Assembly (NCBI RefSeq): GCF_021916785.1
Contig: NZ_JAKCFC010000010.1
Coordinates: forward strand, 124,001-188,000
Direction of reading: 5' to 3'
DNA from: Mycolicibacterium lacusdiani
GTDB lineage: Bacteria; Actinomycetota; Actinomycetes; Mycobacteriales; Mycobacteriaceae
DNA: 64,000 nucleotides
The first letter of the stretch is position 1. Every line of letters begins with the position of its first letter. The notes beneath the pieces are model-generated. The model did no database searches, had not been told where the DNA came from, and saw nothing but the letters and a program-made list of their open reading frames with translations. The position numbers were made by a program, and so were the translations under genes. Positions 34,252 to 42,529 of this stretch are shown piece by piece.

Positions 34252-34788
34252 GTGGAGTCATCACACGTTGCAGGACGCGCGGCGATCGGGACGCTCGTCG
34301 GGTTCGCCATCGCGCTGTCGATGGCATCGGGTGCCGGCGCCGAGCCCGAGGACGTCGTCGATCCCGGCCTGCCTGCTCCGGTCGTCGCGCCGGTGACCGC
34401 CGACGACGCCGACCCCGCCGCCGTGCTGGCGTGCAGCCAGTTCGCCGAGGTCCTCACCGCAACCGCCACCCACTATGGCGATTTCGCCGATGCGCTGGAG
34501 ACCTATGAGCATCCCGACTACGACGACCCGGCGACCAGCACCAGCAACGTGACGGCCCGGACCGCCCTGCGGCAGGGCGCGGGCGTAACCATGTCAGCGG
34601 CGAACACGCCCGGCCTGTCGCCTCAGATCGCCGAACCGATGCGTTCGTGGTCATGGGGCGCAACGAAATTGCTCGTCAAGATGGGTGTTCGCGGCGGCAG
34701 GGAAACCCTGAACACGACTGCCGACGACATGAACACCGACGCCTCGAACGTCCAGGCGGCGTGTGCTACTGCCGGAACCCATGCCTGA
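34252..34788 (+). CDS. Secreted protein of unknown function
   Basis: A 178-residue exported protein. GTG at 34252 has GGAGGG seven bases upstream; an in-frame GTG two codons earlier is too close to it. Signal peptide with hydrophobic AIGTLVGFAIALSMASGAGA, then PEDVVDPGLPAPVVAPV and a helical part (AAVLACSQFAEVLTATATHYGDFADAL ...) with two Cys (about residues 62 and 172). No recognised domain. It resembles uncharacterised secreted helical proteins of mycobacteria. The last codons overlap the lipoprotein gene start, so the two are probably one operon. Confidence 0.8.
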   Translation: MESSHVAGRAAIGTLVGFAIALSMASGAGAEPEDVVDPGLPAPVVAPVTADDADPAAVLACSQFAEVLTATATHYGDFADALETYEHPDYDDPATSTSNVTARTALRQGAGVTMSAANTPGLSPQIAEPMRSWSWGATKLLVKMGVRGGRETLNTTADDMNTDASNVQAACATAGTHA

Positions 34789-35488
34789 CGTCGGTGCCAT
34801 GGCGCGCCTCGTCGCTGCCCTCTTGGTCGTCGCGGCAGCGCTGCAGGGCTGCTCGAGCGAAAGGGCGCAAGGCGCAAGCGAACCGGCGACTGTGCCTGCA
34901 TCGGCTTTGGTTCGGTCGTTGGCGAGCGTCGCTGACATCAACCGCGTGATGGACGGCACCGCGATGACGCCGCATCCGGTGACCGACACCATGGCAGACG
35001 ATCGCGCATTGCTGCCCAACCTCAACTGTCTGGGCGTCTGGCAGCCTGACCAGGCTGCCATCTACGGTGCGCCGGGGGAGCCCGACGGGTGGAATGCGCT
35101 GGCGCGCCAGACGCTTCGCACCCCTGACACCGAGCAGTGGTCCAGCCTGGTGCGTCAGTCCGTCGTGGCGTACCCGTCGGCCGACGCCGCCCAACGGTTC
35201 TTCGACCAGTCGGCGCAGCGGTGGTCGCAGTGCACCAACCACCGCGTCAACATCACTCTCAACGACAGGCCGATGCCGAAGTGGCTCTCGGGTGACCTCG
35301 GCCGCGCCGAGGGTCAACTCGCCATGCCGGTCGCCATGGGCATGGGCGCGGAAAACCGCGTCTGCCAACGAGTCCTGTCGATCTACTCGAACGTCATCAT
35401 CGACGTCGAGGCGTGCCGTCCACCGCTGCCGATCGTCACCTCGGCATCGGAGATCGCCGCGAAGATCCAGCGGAGCCTGCCTGCCTGA
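34781..35488 (+). CDS. Lipoprotein with PknH-like sensor domain
   Basis: A 235-residue lipoprotein: hydrophobic leader and lipobox LQGC (about residues 23-26), then a domain with four Cys (NCLGVW, QCTNH, VCQRV, ACRPP) and the WSSLVRQSVVAYPSADAAQRFFDQSA signature of the extracellular PknH-C domain (PF14032), where the Cys form two disulfides. Family members include LppH, LpqQ and LppR; ligand unknown. ATG at 34781 overlaps the stop of the preceding secreted protein gene; ATG at 34799 is an alternative. The end overlaps the convergent ligase gene by 53 bases. Confidence 0.88.
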   Translation: MPDVGAMARLVAALLVVAAALQGCSSERAQGASEPATVPASALVRSLASVADINRVMDGTAMTPHPVTDTMADDRALLPNLNCLGVWQPDQAAIYGAPGEPDGWNALARQTLRTPDTEQWSSLVRQSVVAYPSADAAQRFFDQSAQRWSQCTNHRVNITLNDRPMPKWLSGDLGRAEGQLAMPVAMGMGAENRVCQRVLSIYSNVIIDVEACRPPLPIVTSASEIAAKIQRSLPA

Positions 35489-36959
35489 CGGCGTAGCGGG
35501 CACGAACGCGCACCGCGTTCTTGGCGACCTTGCCGTTGGTGGTGGTGGGAAGGGTGTCGACGAACAGCACGTGCCGCGGCCGCTTCCACGGTGCCAGGAC
35601 GGCCCGCACGTGCGCGACGAGATCGTCGGCGTCGGGTGATGACCCGGCCCGAGCCACGACCACCGCGCAGATGGCCTCGCCCCAATACTCGTCGGGCACT
35701 CCCACCACGGCCACCTGGTCGACGTCCCCGTGGGTCGACAGGGCGTCCTCCACCTCCCGAGAGCTGACGTTCTCGCCGCCGGTGATGATCACGTCCTTGC
35801 TGCGGTCGAGGATGACGAGCCGGTTCGCCCCGTCGATCCGTCCGACGTCGCCGGTGTTCAGCCAGCCGCCGTCCGTCACCGGCCGCGGATCACGCCAGTA
35901 ACCCACCGCCACTTGCGGTCCGCGCACCTGGATCTCGCCGACGTCACCGCCTGCGATGCGGACCTCCACACAGCTGTGCGGCCGCCCCGCGGTGGCCAGC
36001 ACTCCTGCGTCACCGCCGGCGCCCGCCCGGTGGTCGTCCGGGCCGAGAAACGTCACGTTGCCCCCGGTTTCGGTCATCCCGTACCCCTGATGGAAGCCGA
36101 CGTCGAGACGTGCCATGGCGCGGCGCAACAGGTCGGCGGGGATGGCGGAGGAGCCGTAGGCGATCTCACGCAGCGTCGGCAGGTCGGCGCCCGTGTCGTC
36201 CAGGTGGGCGAGGAGCCTGTGCAGCATGGTGGGTGCCAGCGAACACGACGTGACGCCGTACGCGTTCACGGCGGCGACGAAGGCCTCCGGCCGGAACGCG
36301 GGTACCGGCACCACCGTCGACTGCGCCGCGTGGTGCACGAGCACGTTGTAGCCGGCGACGTGACACATCGGAAACGGCAGCAGATAAACCCCGCCCGAGC
36401 GCACGGACCGGCCCTCGACGGTGCCGTGCACCGCCGCGATGATCGACCGATGCGTGTGCAGCACCCCCTTCGGGGAGCCGGTCGATCCGCTGGTGAACAG
36501 CAGCCAGGCGGCGTCGTCGGGGTTCGCGCCGACCTCGACCTCCGAATGCCGCTGTGCCGCTTGCCATTCGGCGGAGTCGAAGCAGATCGCCTGCGCGGTC
36601 GTCGTGGGTAGTTCGTCGAGGTAGCGGGCGTCGCCGACGATCATCGCCGGTTCGATGGCGGTCAGCAGTGACGCCTGCTCGCTGGTGCTCAGTCGTTGGT
36701 TGACCAGCGCCAGCACCGCCCCGCTGCGCGGGATCGCGTAGTACAGCCGGGCGTAGTCGACACCGTTGTCGGCGATGACCGCGATGCGCTCGCCGCGTCC
36801 ACATCGCTGCGCTGCCCATCCCGCGAGGCGCGCGATTTGAGAGTCGAACTCGGCGAACGTGATCGAGGTGCCGTCGTCGGCGATCACGGCGGGCCGATCG
36901 GGCACGGCCCGTGCGGCCGACACCACCAGGTCGTGCAGGAGCGGGCCGTCGGTCGGCAT
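35436..36959 (-). CDS. Acyl-CoA synthetase (FadD/ANL family)
   Basis: A 507-residue AMP-forming ligase: P-loop TSGSTGSPKGV (about 165), adenine motif YGMTETGG, TGDVGR, and C-terminal LPTTTNGKVAKNAVR with the catalytic Lys. It converts a carboxylic acid to its CoA thioester. It follows an AraC regulator on the same strand, separated by 6 bases. An amidohydrolase is divergent to that regulator. The short C-terminal tail beyond the catalytic loop is Ser/Arg-rich. Substrate unknown; it overlaps the lipoprotein gene end by 53 bases. Confidence 0.92.
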   Translation of the reverse strand: MPTDGPLLHDLVVSAARAVPDRPAVIADDGTSITFAEFDSQIARLAGWAAQRCGRGERIAVIADNGVDYARLYYAIPRSGAVLALVNQRLSTSEQASLLTAIEPAMIVGDARYLDELPTTTAQAICFDSAEWQAAQRHSEVEVGANPDDAAWLLFTSGSTGSPKGVLHTHRSIIAAVHGTVEGRSVRSGGVYLLPFPMCHVAGYNVLVHHAAQSTVVPVPAFRPEAFVAAVNAYGVTSCSLAPTMLHRLLAHLDDTGADLPTLREIAYGSSAIPADLLRRAMARLDVGFHQGYGMTETGGNVTFLGPDDHRAGAGGDAGVLATAGRPHSCVEVRIAGGDVGEIQVRGPQVAVGYWRDPRPVTDGGWLNTGDVGRIDGANRLVILDRSKDVIITGGENVSSREVEDALSTHGDVDQVAVVGVPDEYWGEAICAVVVARAGSSPDADDLVAHVRAVLAPWKRPRHVLFVDTLPTTTNGKVAKNAVRVRARYAVRQAGSAGSSRRSPMPR

Positions 36960-36965
36960 CGGTGT

Positions 36966-37829
36966 TCAGGACCCCGTCTCGGCGACCCGCCGCCGGTAGG
37001 ACGACGGCGTCTCGCCACAGAACTGGGCGAAGCACCGGGTGAACGAGCTGAGGTTCTCGAAACCGACTGCCGTCGCCGTCGCCTGCACCGACTGACCCGG
37101 CGCGGCGAGAAGCGCCATCGAGCGCAGCATCCGCGCCTGCAGAAGGTAACTGCGCCAGGGCATTCCGAGCGTGTCGGAGAACAGCCTGCGCAGCGTGCGC
37201 TCCGATACGGCCACTGCGCGGGCCACGTCGTCTGCGGTCACGGAATTCAGGTGTTCCTTGGTGTAGGCGAGCGCCGCGGCGACGATCGGATGGTCGGAGG
37301 TCGGAAGGCTCAGCGGCGCCTCGTGATCGAGTGCCTCGGCGACCAGCGCGGCCAGGGTGCGGAAGAAGTCGTCGGATCTGCCGTCGCCCTGCGCGCGGTC
37401 GATCGGCCAGCGCAGCGCGTAGATCATCATCTCGCGGATCAACGGTGACACGGCGATGATGCGCGCCCGTCCGCCCGCGTCGCGAATCAGCTCCGGCGCG
37501 AACATCACCGCGACGGTCTTGACGTCCGGATTCATCACCGCCTGGTGTTCCAGGCCCACCGGAATCCAGGCTGCCTGCTGCGGCGGCAGCAGGTAGTGGG
37601 CCGAGTCGGTCTCCACCTCGACGACGCCGTGCAGGGCGTACTCGATCTGATGCACCTCGTGCGAGTGCCACCCGGTGATCAACCCGTCGCCCTCGTACAG
37701 GTAGCTGCCCGCCATGGCGCGGCCGCCGCGGCGCAGTTCGATCACCGGCCGGAACGCGGCGTTGCGAGTGGTCGCCCGAGCCTTGGCCGAAAGAGTCAAA
37801 CCTCTGTCCGAAGGTGCAGAGACGGTCAC
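36966..37829 (-). CDS. AraC family transcriptional regulator
   Basis: A 287-residue regulator: N-terminal cupin-type ligand domain (GWHSHEVHQIEYALHGVVEVET, about 55-80) and C-terminal double helix-turn-helix (DDVARAVAVSERTLRRLFSDTLG, AVGFENLSSFTRCFAQFCGETPSSYR). Start is uncertain: an ATG at 37856 would share bases with the divergent amidohydrolase start (37855), so the GTG at 37829 nine codons in is preferred. It is cotranscribed with the ligase at 35436 and divergent to the amidohydrolase, and probably controls both. Confidence 0.88.
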   Translation of the reverse strand: MTVSAPSDRGLTLSAKARATTRNAAFRPVIELRRGGRAMAGSYLYEGDGLITGWHSHEVHQIEYALHGVVEVETDSAHYLLPPQQAAWIPVGLEHQAVMNPDVKTVAVMFAPELIRDAGGRARIIAVSPLIREMMIYALRWPIDRAQGDGRSDDFFRTLAALVAEALDHEAPLSLPTSDHPIVAAALAYTKEHLNSVTADDVARAVAVSERTLRRLFSDTLGMPWRSYLLQARMLRSMALLAAPGQSVQATATAVGFENLSSFTRCFAQFCGETPSSYRRRVAETGS

Positions 37830-37854
37830 GGGATCCGAGGGTACTAGTTGAGAC

Positions 37855-39120
37855 ATGAAAGCCGAAGACCTGATCCTGGTGAGCATCGACGACCACGTCG
37901 TCGAGCCGCCGGACATGTTCCTCAATCACGTGCCTGCCAAGTACAAGTCCGAGGCCCCGATCGTCGTCACCGACGACAAGGGTGTCGACCAGTGGATGTA
38001 TCAGGGCAGGCCACAGGGCGTCAGCGGCCTCAACGCCGTCGTGTCCTGGCCGCCGGAGGAGTGGGGCCGCGATCCCGCAGGCTTCGCCGAGATGCGGCCC
38101 GGCGTGTACGACGTCCACGAGCGGGTCCGCGACATGAACCGCAACGGAATCCTGGCCTCGATGTGCTTCCCGACCTTCACCGGGTTCTCGGCACGTCACC
38201 TCAACATGCATCGCGAAGACGTCACGCTGGTCATGGTGTCGGCCTACAACGACTGGCACATCGATGAGTGGGCGGGCAGCTACCCGGACCGCTTCATCCC
38301 GATCGCCGTACTGCCGACGTGGAACCCCGAGGCGATGTGCGACGAGATCCGCCGGGTCGCGGCCAAGGGGTGCCGTGCGGTCACCATGCCGGAGCTGCCG
38401 CACCTGGAAGGACTGCCCAGCTACCACGACGAGGACTACTGGGGTCCGGTGTTCCGGACGCTGTCGGAGGAGAACGTCGTGATGTGCCTGCACATCGGCA
38501 CGGGCTTCGGAGCGATCAGCATGGCGCCCAACGCGCCGATCGACAACCTGATCATCTTGGCCACCCAGGTGTCGGCGATGTGCGCCCAAGACCTGCTGTG
38601 GGGGCCTGCGATGCGCAACTACCCGGACCTGAAGTTCGCGTTCTCCGAGGGCGGCATCGGCTGGATCCCGTTCTACCTCGACCGCAGCGACCGGCACTAC
38701 ACGAACCAGAAGTGGCTGCGCCGCGACTTCGGGGACAGGTTGCCCAGCGATGTGTTCCGCGAGCACTCGCTGGCCTGCTACGTGACCGACAAGACGTCAC
38801 TGCGGCTGCGCCACGAGATCGGCATCGACATCATCGCCTGGGAGTGCGACTACCCGCACTCCGACTGCTTCTGGCCGGACGCACCCGAACAGGTGCTCGC
38901 GGAACTCAACGGTGCCGGCGCCGATGACTCGGACATCGACAAGATCACGTGGCAGAACTCGTGCCGGTTCTTCGGCTGGGATCCATTCGCGCGTACTCCG
39001 AGGGATCAGGCCACCGTCGGTGCGCTGCGCGCCAATGCGACAGACGTGGACGTGTCCATCAAGCCGCGCAAGGAGTGGGCGCGCCTGTACGAGGAGAAGC
39101 ACCTCGCGGCGACGACGTAG
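37855..39120 (+). CDS. Amidohydrolase 2 family protein
   Basis: A 421-residue metal-dependent hydrolase/decarboxylase of the amidohydrolase-2 group (PF04909). It opens with SIDDHVVEPPDMF giving the D-x-H-type metal site (D12, H14), followed by LHIGTGFG (metal His) and ECDYPHSD (metal Asp). Mycobacteria have many of these near lipid and aromatic catabolism genes; the substrate is unknown. The ATG at 37855 is adjacent to the AraC gene start, so their promoters overlap. The next gene downstream is a secreted esterase. Confidence 0.92.
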   Translation: MKAEDLILVSIDDHVVEPPDMFLNHVPAKYKSEAPIVVTDDKGVDQWMYQGRPQGVSGLNAVVSWPPEEWGRDPAGFAEMRPGVYDVHERVRDMNRNGILASMCFPTFTGFSARHLNMHREDVTLVMVSAYNDWHIDEWAGSYPDRFIPIAVLPTWNPEAMCDEIRRVAAKGCRAVTMPELPHLEGLPSYHDEDYWGPVFRTLSEENVVMCLHIGTGFGAISMAPNAPIDNLIILATQVSAMCAQDLLWGPAMRNYPDLKFAFSEGGIGWIPFYLDRSDRHYTNQKWLRRDFGDRLPSDVFREHSLACYVTDKTSLRLRHEIGIDIIAWECDYPHSDCFWPDAPEQVLAELNGAGADDSDIDKITWQNSCRFFGWDPFARTPRDQATVGALRANATDVDVSIKPRKEWARLYEEKHLAATT

Positions 39121-39177
39121 GAGTTTCCGTCACGCATTCTTCGCACGCCGTTCGCGTCCACTACCTACGGTTGGCGG

Positions 39178-40104
39178 GTGTTCACAGTTTGCCATCGGCT
39201 TTTACGCCTCCCCGCCGTCCTGCTCGCGGGGGCCCTCGCGGCATTGGCCCTGACGCCAGTTCCGACGGCGTCCGCCATTCCCGCGAAAACCGCTCAACTC
39301 GACCACGGCGGTCTGCCGCGCACCTACGTGGTGCACGCGCCGTTCGGCGTCGAACGTCCGTCGGCGCTGGTGATCAACCTGCATGCCGCAGGCGGCACCG
39401 GTGGCGGACAGGCCGGACTGACCCGCTACGACTCCGTTGCCGACGCCAACGGGTTCGTGGTGGCCTACCCCGACGGCATCGACCTGAGTTGGGCCGACGG
39501 CCGGGGGGCCTCCGTCCCAGATCGACAGGGAGTCGACGACGTCGGGTTCATCTCTGCGCTGACGACCAAGCTCGTCGCCGACTACGGCATTCCCAGTGGT
39601 CGCGTCTTCATCACGGGCCTGTCCGCAGGCGCTTTCATGGCCAACCGGATGGCGTGTGAGCGTGCCGACCTCTTCGCCGCCGTCGCTCCGGTTGCCGGGA
39701 CGCTCGGAACCAACGTCGCGTGCAACCCGTCCCGGCCGGTGTCGGTGTTCGCGACTCACGGAACAGTCGATCCGATCGTGCCCTACGGCGGCGGCGGCAT
39801 GACGGGGCGCGGCGGCGCCAGCACCGTCGTCCCGGCACCGGCGATGGCGGACCGCTGGCGACAGGTCGACGGTTGCCCGCCGCCGGTCGACGAGACCCTG
39901 TTCGGCGCCGGGTACGGACAGCAGATCCAGCGCACGACGTCAGCGCCGTGCGCCGCCGGAACCGCGGTGGTGTTCAACCGCGTCGACGGGGGAGGCCACA
40001 CCTGGCCGGGAGCCCCCGCCCTGATGGACACCGCAGGAGCGACGACCAACGTCATCGACGCATCGGTGGCGTCGTGGCAGTTCTTCGACACCCACGGACG
40101 GTGA
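39178..40104 (+). CDS. Secreted PHB-depolymerase/feruloyl-esterase-like hydrolase
   Basis: A 308-residue exported alpha/beta hydrolase. Signal peptide (LLAGALAALALTPVPTASA, cleaving near residue 33), oxyanion loop NLHAAGGTGG, nucleophile S149 in GLSAGAF, Asp in HGTVDPIVPYGG and His in GGGHTWPG. It matches the LpqC/LpqP-type esterase family (esterase/PHB depolymerase fold), here without a lipobox Cys. Likely hydrolyses extracellular esters. GTG start at 39178. It converges on the DUF35 gene. Confidence 0.9.
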   Translation: MFTVCHRLLRLPAVLLAGALAALALTPVPTASAIPAKTAQLDHGGLPRTYVVHAPFGVERPSALVINLHAAGGTGGGQAGLTRYDSVADANGFVVAYPDGIDLSWADGRGASVPDRQGVDDVGFISALTTKLVADYGIPSGRVFITGLSAGAFMANRMACERADLFAAVAPVAGTLGTNVACNPSRPVSVFATHGTVDPIVPYGGGGMTGRGGASTVVPAPAMADRWRQVDGCPPPVDETLFGAGYGQQIQRTTSAPCAAGTAVVFNRVDGGGHTWPGAPALMDTAGATTNVIDASVASWQFFDTHGR

Positions 40105-40118
40105 GCGACCGCGACTGA

Positions 40119-40532
40119 TCAGTCGGCGGGTTCGTACCGCAGCATGGTGATGCCGGCGTCGGGATGGTCGGTGAACACCGGCCGAACCCGCATGCCGACC
40201 CGGACTTCATCGGGCGTGGCGTTGACGATCTCAGTGGAGAAGCGCGGTCCCTCGTCCCATTCGACGACGGCGAGGATCTGAGGCACGTCGTCGACGAAGT
40301 GCGGTGAGACCGGTCGATGGCTGACCGTGAACGTGTACAGCGTTCCTGCACCGCTGATCTCGCGCCACTCCAGGTCGTCGGCCAACGTGCCGGGTGCCAG
40401 CACCCGGGGGTAGAACACGTAGCGGTCGGCAGACGGCGAGTACTGAATGCGGATCTCGTGTCTGGCCAGGGCATCCCAGAAGGGGCGCGTCGTGGGCGTG
40501 GGAATCGGCATGGGCCGGCTGGTCGTGCTCAT
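40119..40532 (-). CDS. DUF35 OB-fold protein (thiolase partner), zinc ribbon lost
   Basis: A 137-residue DUF35 protein. The OB-fold part is clear (GAGTLYTFTVSHRP, PQILAVVEWDEGPRF, GMRVRPVF). The N-terminal rubredoxin-like zinc ribbon normally has C-x-x-C pairs, but the segment IRIQYSPSADRYVFYPRVL has no Cys, so it cannot bind zinc in the usual way. DUF35 proteins such as ChsH2 complex with thiolase-fold aldolases; the Ltp2-like gene is 2 bases upstream. No catalytic residues of its own are evident; probably a structural and CoA-binding partner. Confidence 0.88.
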   Translation of the reverse strand: MSTTSRPMPIPTPTTRPFWDALARHEIRIQYSPSADRYVFYPRVLAPGTLADDLEWREISGAGTLYTFTVSHRPVSPHFVDDVPQILAVVEWDEGPRFSTEIVNATPDEVRVGMRVRPVFTDHPDAGITMLRYEPAD

Positions 40533-40534
40533 CG

Positions 40535-41740
40535 TCAGTCGCCCTCCAGGACGAGGGTGGTCTGCTCGGAGAGGATGCCGCCGTTGCCCGACACGAAGGC
40601 GCGGTGGCAGTCGGTGACCTGGGCTCGATCGGCACGTCCCATGATCTGGCGGGTCGCATCGCACACGTGGTGCATGCCGCCCGCCGTGCCTGCCTGGCCG
40701 TAGCCGAGCTGACCGCCCGCGGTGTTCATCGGGAAGTCGCCGCGGAACGTGAGGTCGTGGTCCGCAACGAATTTCAAGCCCTCGCCCTTGCTGCAGAAGC
40801 CGGCGTCCTCGAGGCTCAGCAGCGCGGTGATGGTGTAGCAGTCGTAGATCGATGCCATGTCCATGTCCGACGGTCGCAGACCTGCCATCGTGAAGGCACT
40901 TTCGGCCGCCTTGATCATCGGCGTCTGCAGCAGGTCCTCGGCGTACGTCGGCGTCTTGTAGGGCACCCGCTCGCCGAATCCCTTGATCCACACCGGCCGA
41001 TTGCGGCTGCGGCGGGCGACTTCTGGGTTCGCGACGAGGACTGCCGCACCGCCGAGCACGGGCATCACGATCTCGAGCATGTGCAGAGGCGACGCGATCA
41101 CCGGACTGGCGAGCACGTCGTCGATCGTGAGTGGCGTATCGGCGAAGATGGCCCCGGGCGTGTGATTGGCGTTCACCCGCTGGTCGACGCTGATCTTGGC
41201 CATTGCCCGCTCGTCGTAGCCGTGCGTCGCGGCGTAGAGCGTGGCCACCTGGCCGTAGGGGCCGTTCTGGCCCAGATTGCCGTATGGGATCTCGAATTCG
41301 GCCTGTGGTGACCCGTATCGGTTGCTCGACGCGCCGAAGTACAGCATGTCCCCGAAGTCGACCGGCTTGTGCTCGCTCACGGGGGTCAGGGGAGTGGCGG
41401 GTAGGACGCACAGCACGGCGTTGCAGATTCCCAGCTCGATCGCTGCCGCTGCACGCCACACCATGCCCGAGGCGCTGGCGCCGCCGAGGTCGACGAGTTC
41501 GGCGAAGTTCGCCCGGATGCCCAGGTACTCGACGATGGTCGACGGCACGAAGATCTGCGATTCCTGCAGGTGTCCGGTGCAGATGCCGTCGACGTCGGAG
41601 GCGTCGAGGCCGGCATCGGCGAGCGTCGCCGCAGCCAGACGTGCCCACTGCTCGAGGTTGAACTCGAGGGGTCCGGTGGGCCGCTTGGTCGCGGGAAGTT
41701 CGGTGAAGCCGACGATCGCGGCCTCGCCACGTAACCCCAT
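40535..41740 (-). CDS. Thiolase-fold protein, Ltp2-like aldolase
   Basis: A 401-residue thiolase-superfamily (lipid-transfer/SCP2) protein. The usual nucleophilic Cys loop is replaced: LGGASASGMVW (87-92) has no Cys, as in Ltp2-type enzymes, which cleave a beta-hydroxy-acyl-CoA by a retro-aldol reaction instead of thiolysis. It keeps YDCYTITALL and GGQLGYGQAGTAGGMHHV near the C-terminus. Adjacent DUF35 protein is the expected partner, as for Ltp2-ChsH2 in cholesterol side-chain breakdown. GGAGGA precedes the ATG. Paired with FadE genes upstream. Confidence 0.88.
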   Translation of the reverse strand: MGLRGEAAIVGFTELPATKRPTGPLEFNLEQWARLAAATLADAGLDASDVDGICTGHLQESQIFVPSTIVEYLGIRANFAELVDLGGASASGMVWRAAAAIELGICNAVLCVLPATPLTPVSEHKPVDFGDMLYFGASSNRYGSPQAEFEIPYGNLGQNGPYGQVATLYAATHGYDERAMAKISVDQRVNANHTPGAIFADTPLTIDDVLASPVIASPLHMLEIVMPVLGGAAVLVANPEVARRSRNRPVWIKGFGERVPYKTPTYAEDLLQTPMIKAAESAFTMAGLRPSDMDMASIYDCYTITALLSLEDAGFCSKGEGLKFVADHDLTFRGDFPMNTAGGQLGYGQAGTAGGMHHVCDATRQIMGRADRAQVTDCHRAFVSGNGGILSEQTTLVLEGD

Positions 41741-41782
41741 ACCCGTTGTCCTCCTGCAGAAGTGGTGGCCGGTGTGGCGCTG

Positions 41783-42373
41783 CTAGCCGTCATCCCCCGG
41801 GAGGATCAGCGACAGCATCGTGTCGAGGCGATCGGCCATGGTTCGGTAATCGATGTCGCGAGACTGGGCCTGCAGCAACGCGCCCCAGAACACGGTTTCC
41901 ACGGTGGCGAGCACCTCGGGCCATGCCCCGGTGCCGAGCGCGGCCGCCACTCGGCGCCGTACCTCTGCTGCGATGCGTGCACGCACGTCTGCGACCGCTG
42001 GATCGTCGGTCGACAACAGGGCACGCGTGCACATCCGGGCCAGGCCGGGCCGGTCGGCCAGGATCATCGTGATCGAGCGCAGCTGCGAACCCACGCGTGC
42101 CTCGACGCGGGCGGATCGGTCGACCACCAGTGGCAGCGTCGAGACGTGGTGCAGGTACAGCTCGGCGAAGACTGCGTCGACCGAGGGGAAGTGCGCGCGC
42201 AGGGCCGTCGGCGCGACGCGAGCACGCGCTGCGAGCGCGGCGACCGAGACGTCTGGATGAGCCGATTCGTCCAGCATCGAGGCGGCGGCACCCAGTACGC
42301 GCTGCTGCGTGCGTCCGTGGTGGGCGTGTGGGTCCCGTAGGCGGGCGACATGGGTCACCGCTGAACTGGACAT
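41783..42373 (-). CDS. TetR family regulator
   Basis: A 196-residue TetR protein with a somewhat divergent helix-turn-helix (VSVAALAARARVAPTALRAHF) in which the usual YYHF is changed to LRAHF. It lies 42 bases upstream of the Ltp2-like gene and 156 bases downstream of the paired FadE genes, in the same direction. Two copies of GGACA-NN-TGTCC occur at its start codon and 140 bases upstream, good candidates for autoregulation and control of the aldolase-DUF35 genes. The effector is unknown. Confidence 0.9.
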   Translation of the reverse strand: MSSSAVTHVARLRDPHAHHGRTQQRVLGAAASMLDESAHPDVSVAALAARARVAPTALRAHFPSVDAVFAELYLHHVSTLPLVVDRSARVEARVGSQLRSITMILADRPGLARMCTRALLSTDDPAVADVRARIAAEVRRRVAAALGTGAWPEVLATVETVFWGALLQAQSRDIDYRTMADRLDTMLSLILPGDDG

Positions 42374-42380
42374 GTGTCCA
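42367..42380. promoter_or_regulatory. Candidate TetR operator overlapping start codon
   Basis: TGGACATGTGTCCA, 6-base perfect arms with a 2-base centre, spanning the start codon of the TetR gene at 41783. The same core GGACA-NN-TGTCC occurs at 42510-42521. Binding by that regulator is inferred. Confidence 0.55.
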
Positions 42381-42509
42381 GGCTAGCCGACCTCAATGGG
42401 GTTGGCAATGACCCGCGAAACATCCACCAACAGGACGAAATACCAGCTTGGAGGCCTGCGCTCGCCTCGCGACGCGTAGTGCACCCACGGTCATCACGGG
42501 ATCCGTGCC

Positions 42510-42521
42510 GGACAGGTGTCC
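42510..42521. promoter_or_regulatory. Candidate TetR operator, second copy
   Basis: GGACAGGTGTCC, 5-base perfect arms, between the FadE gene end (42530) and the TetR start. Matches the core of 42367-42380 at all but the central two bases. Two copies in one 156-base gap argue for cooperative autoregulation of the TetR-aldolase-DUF35 operon. Confidence 0.5.
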
Positions 42522-42529
42522 AGGGGCGG

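Noticed and set aside
36166..38766. Minus-strand frame of 866 codons spanning the ligase, AraC and amidohydrolase
   Set aside because: Crosses three well-supported genes in other frames; composition not protein-like.
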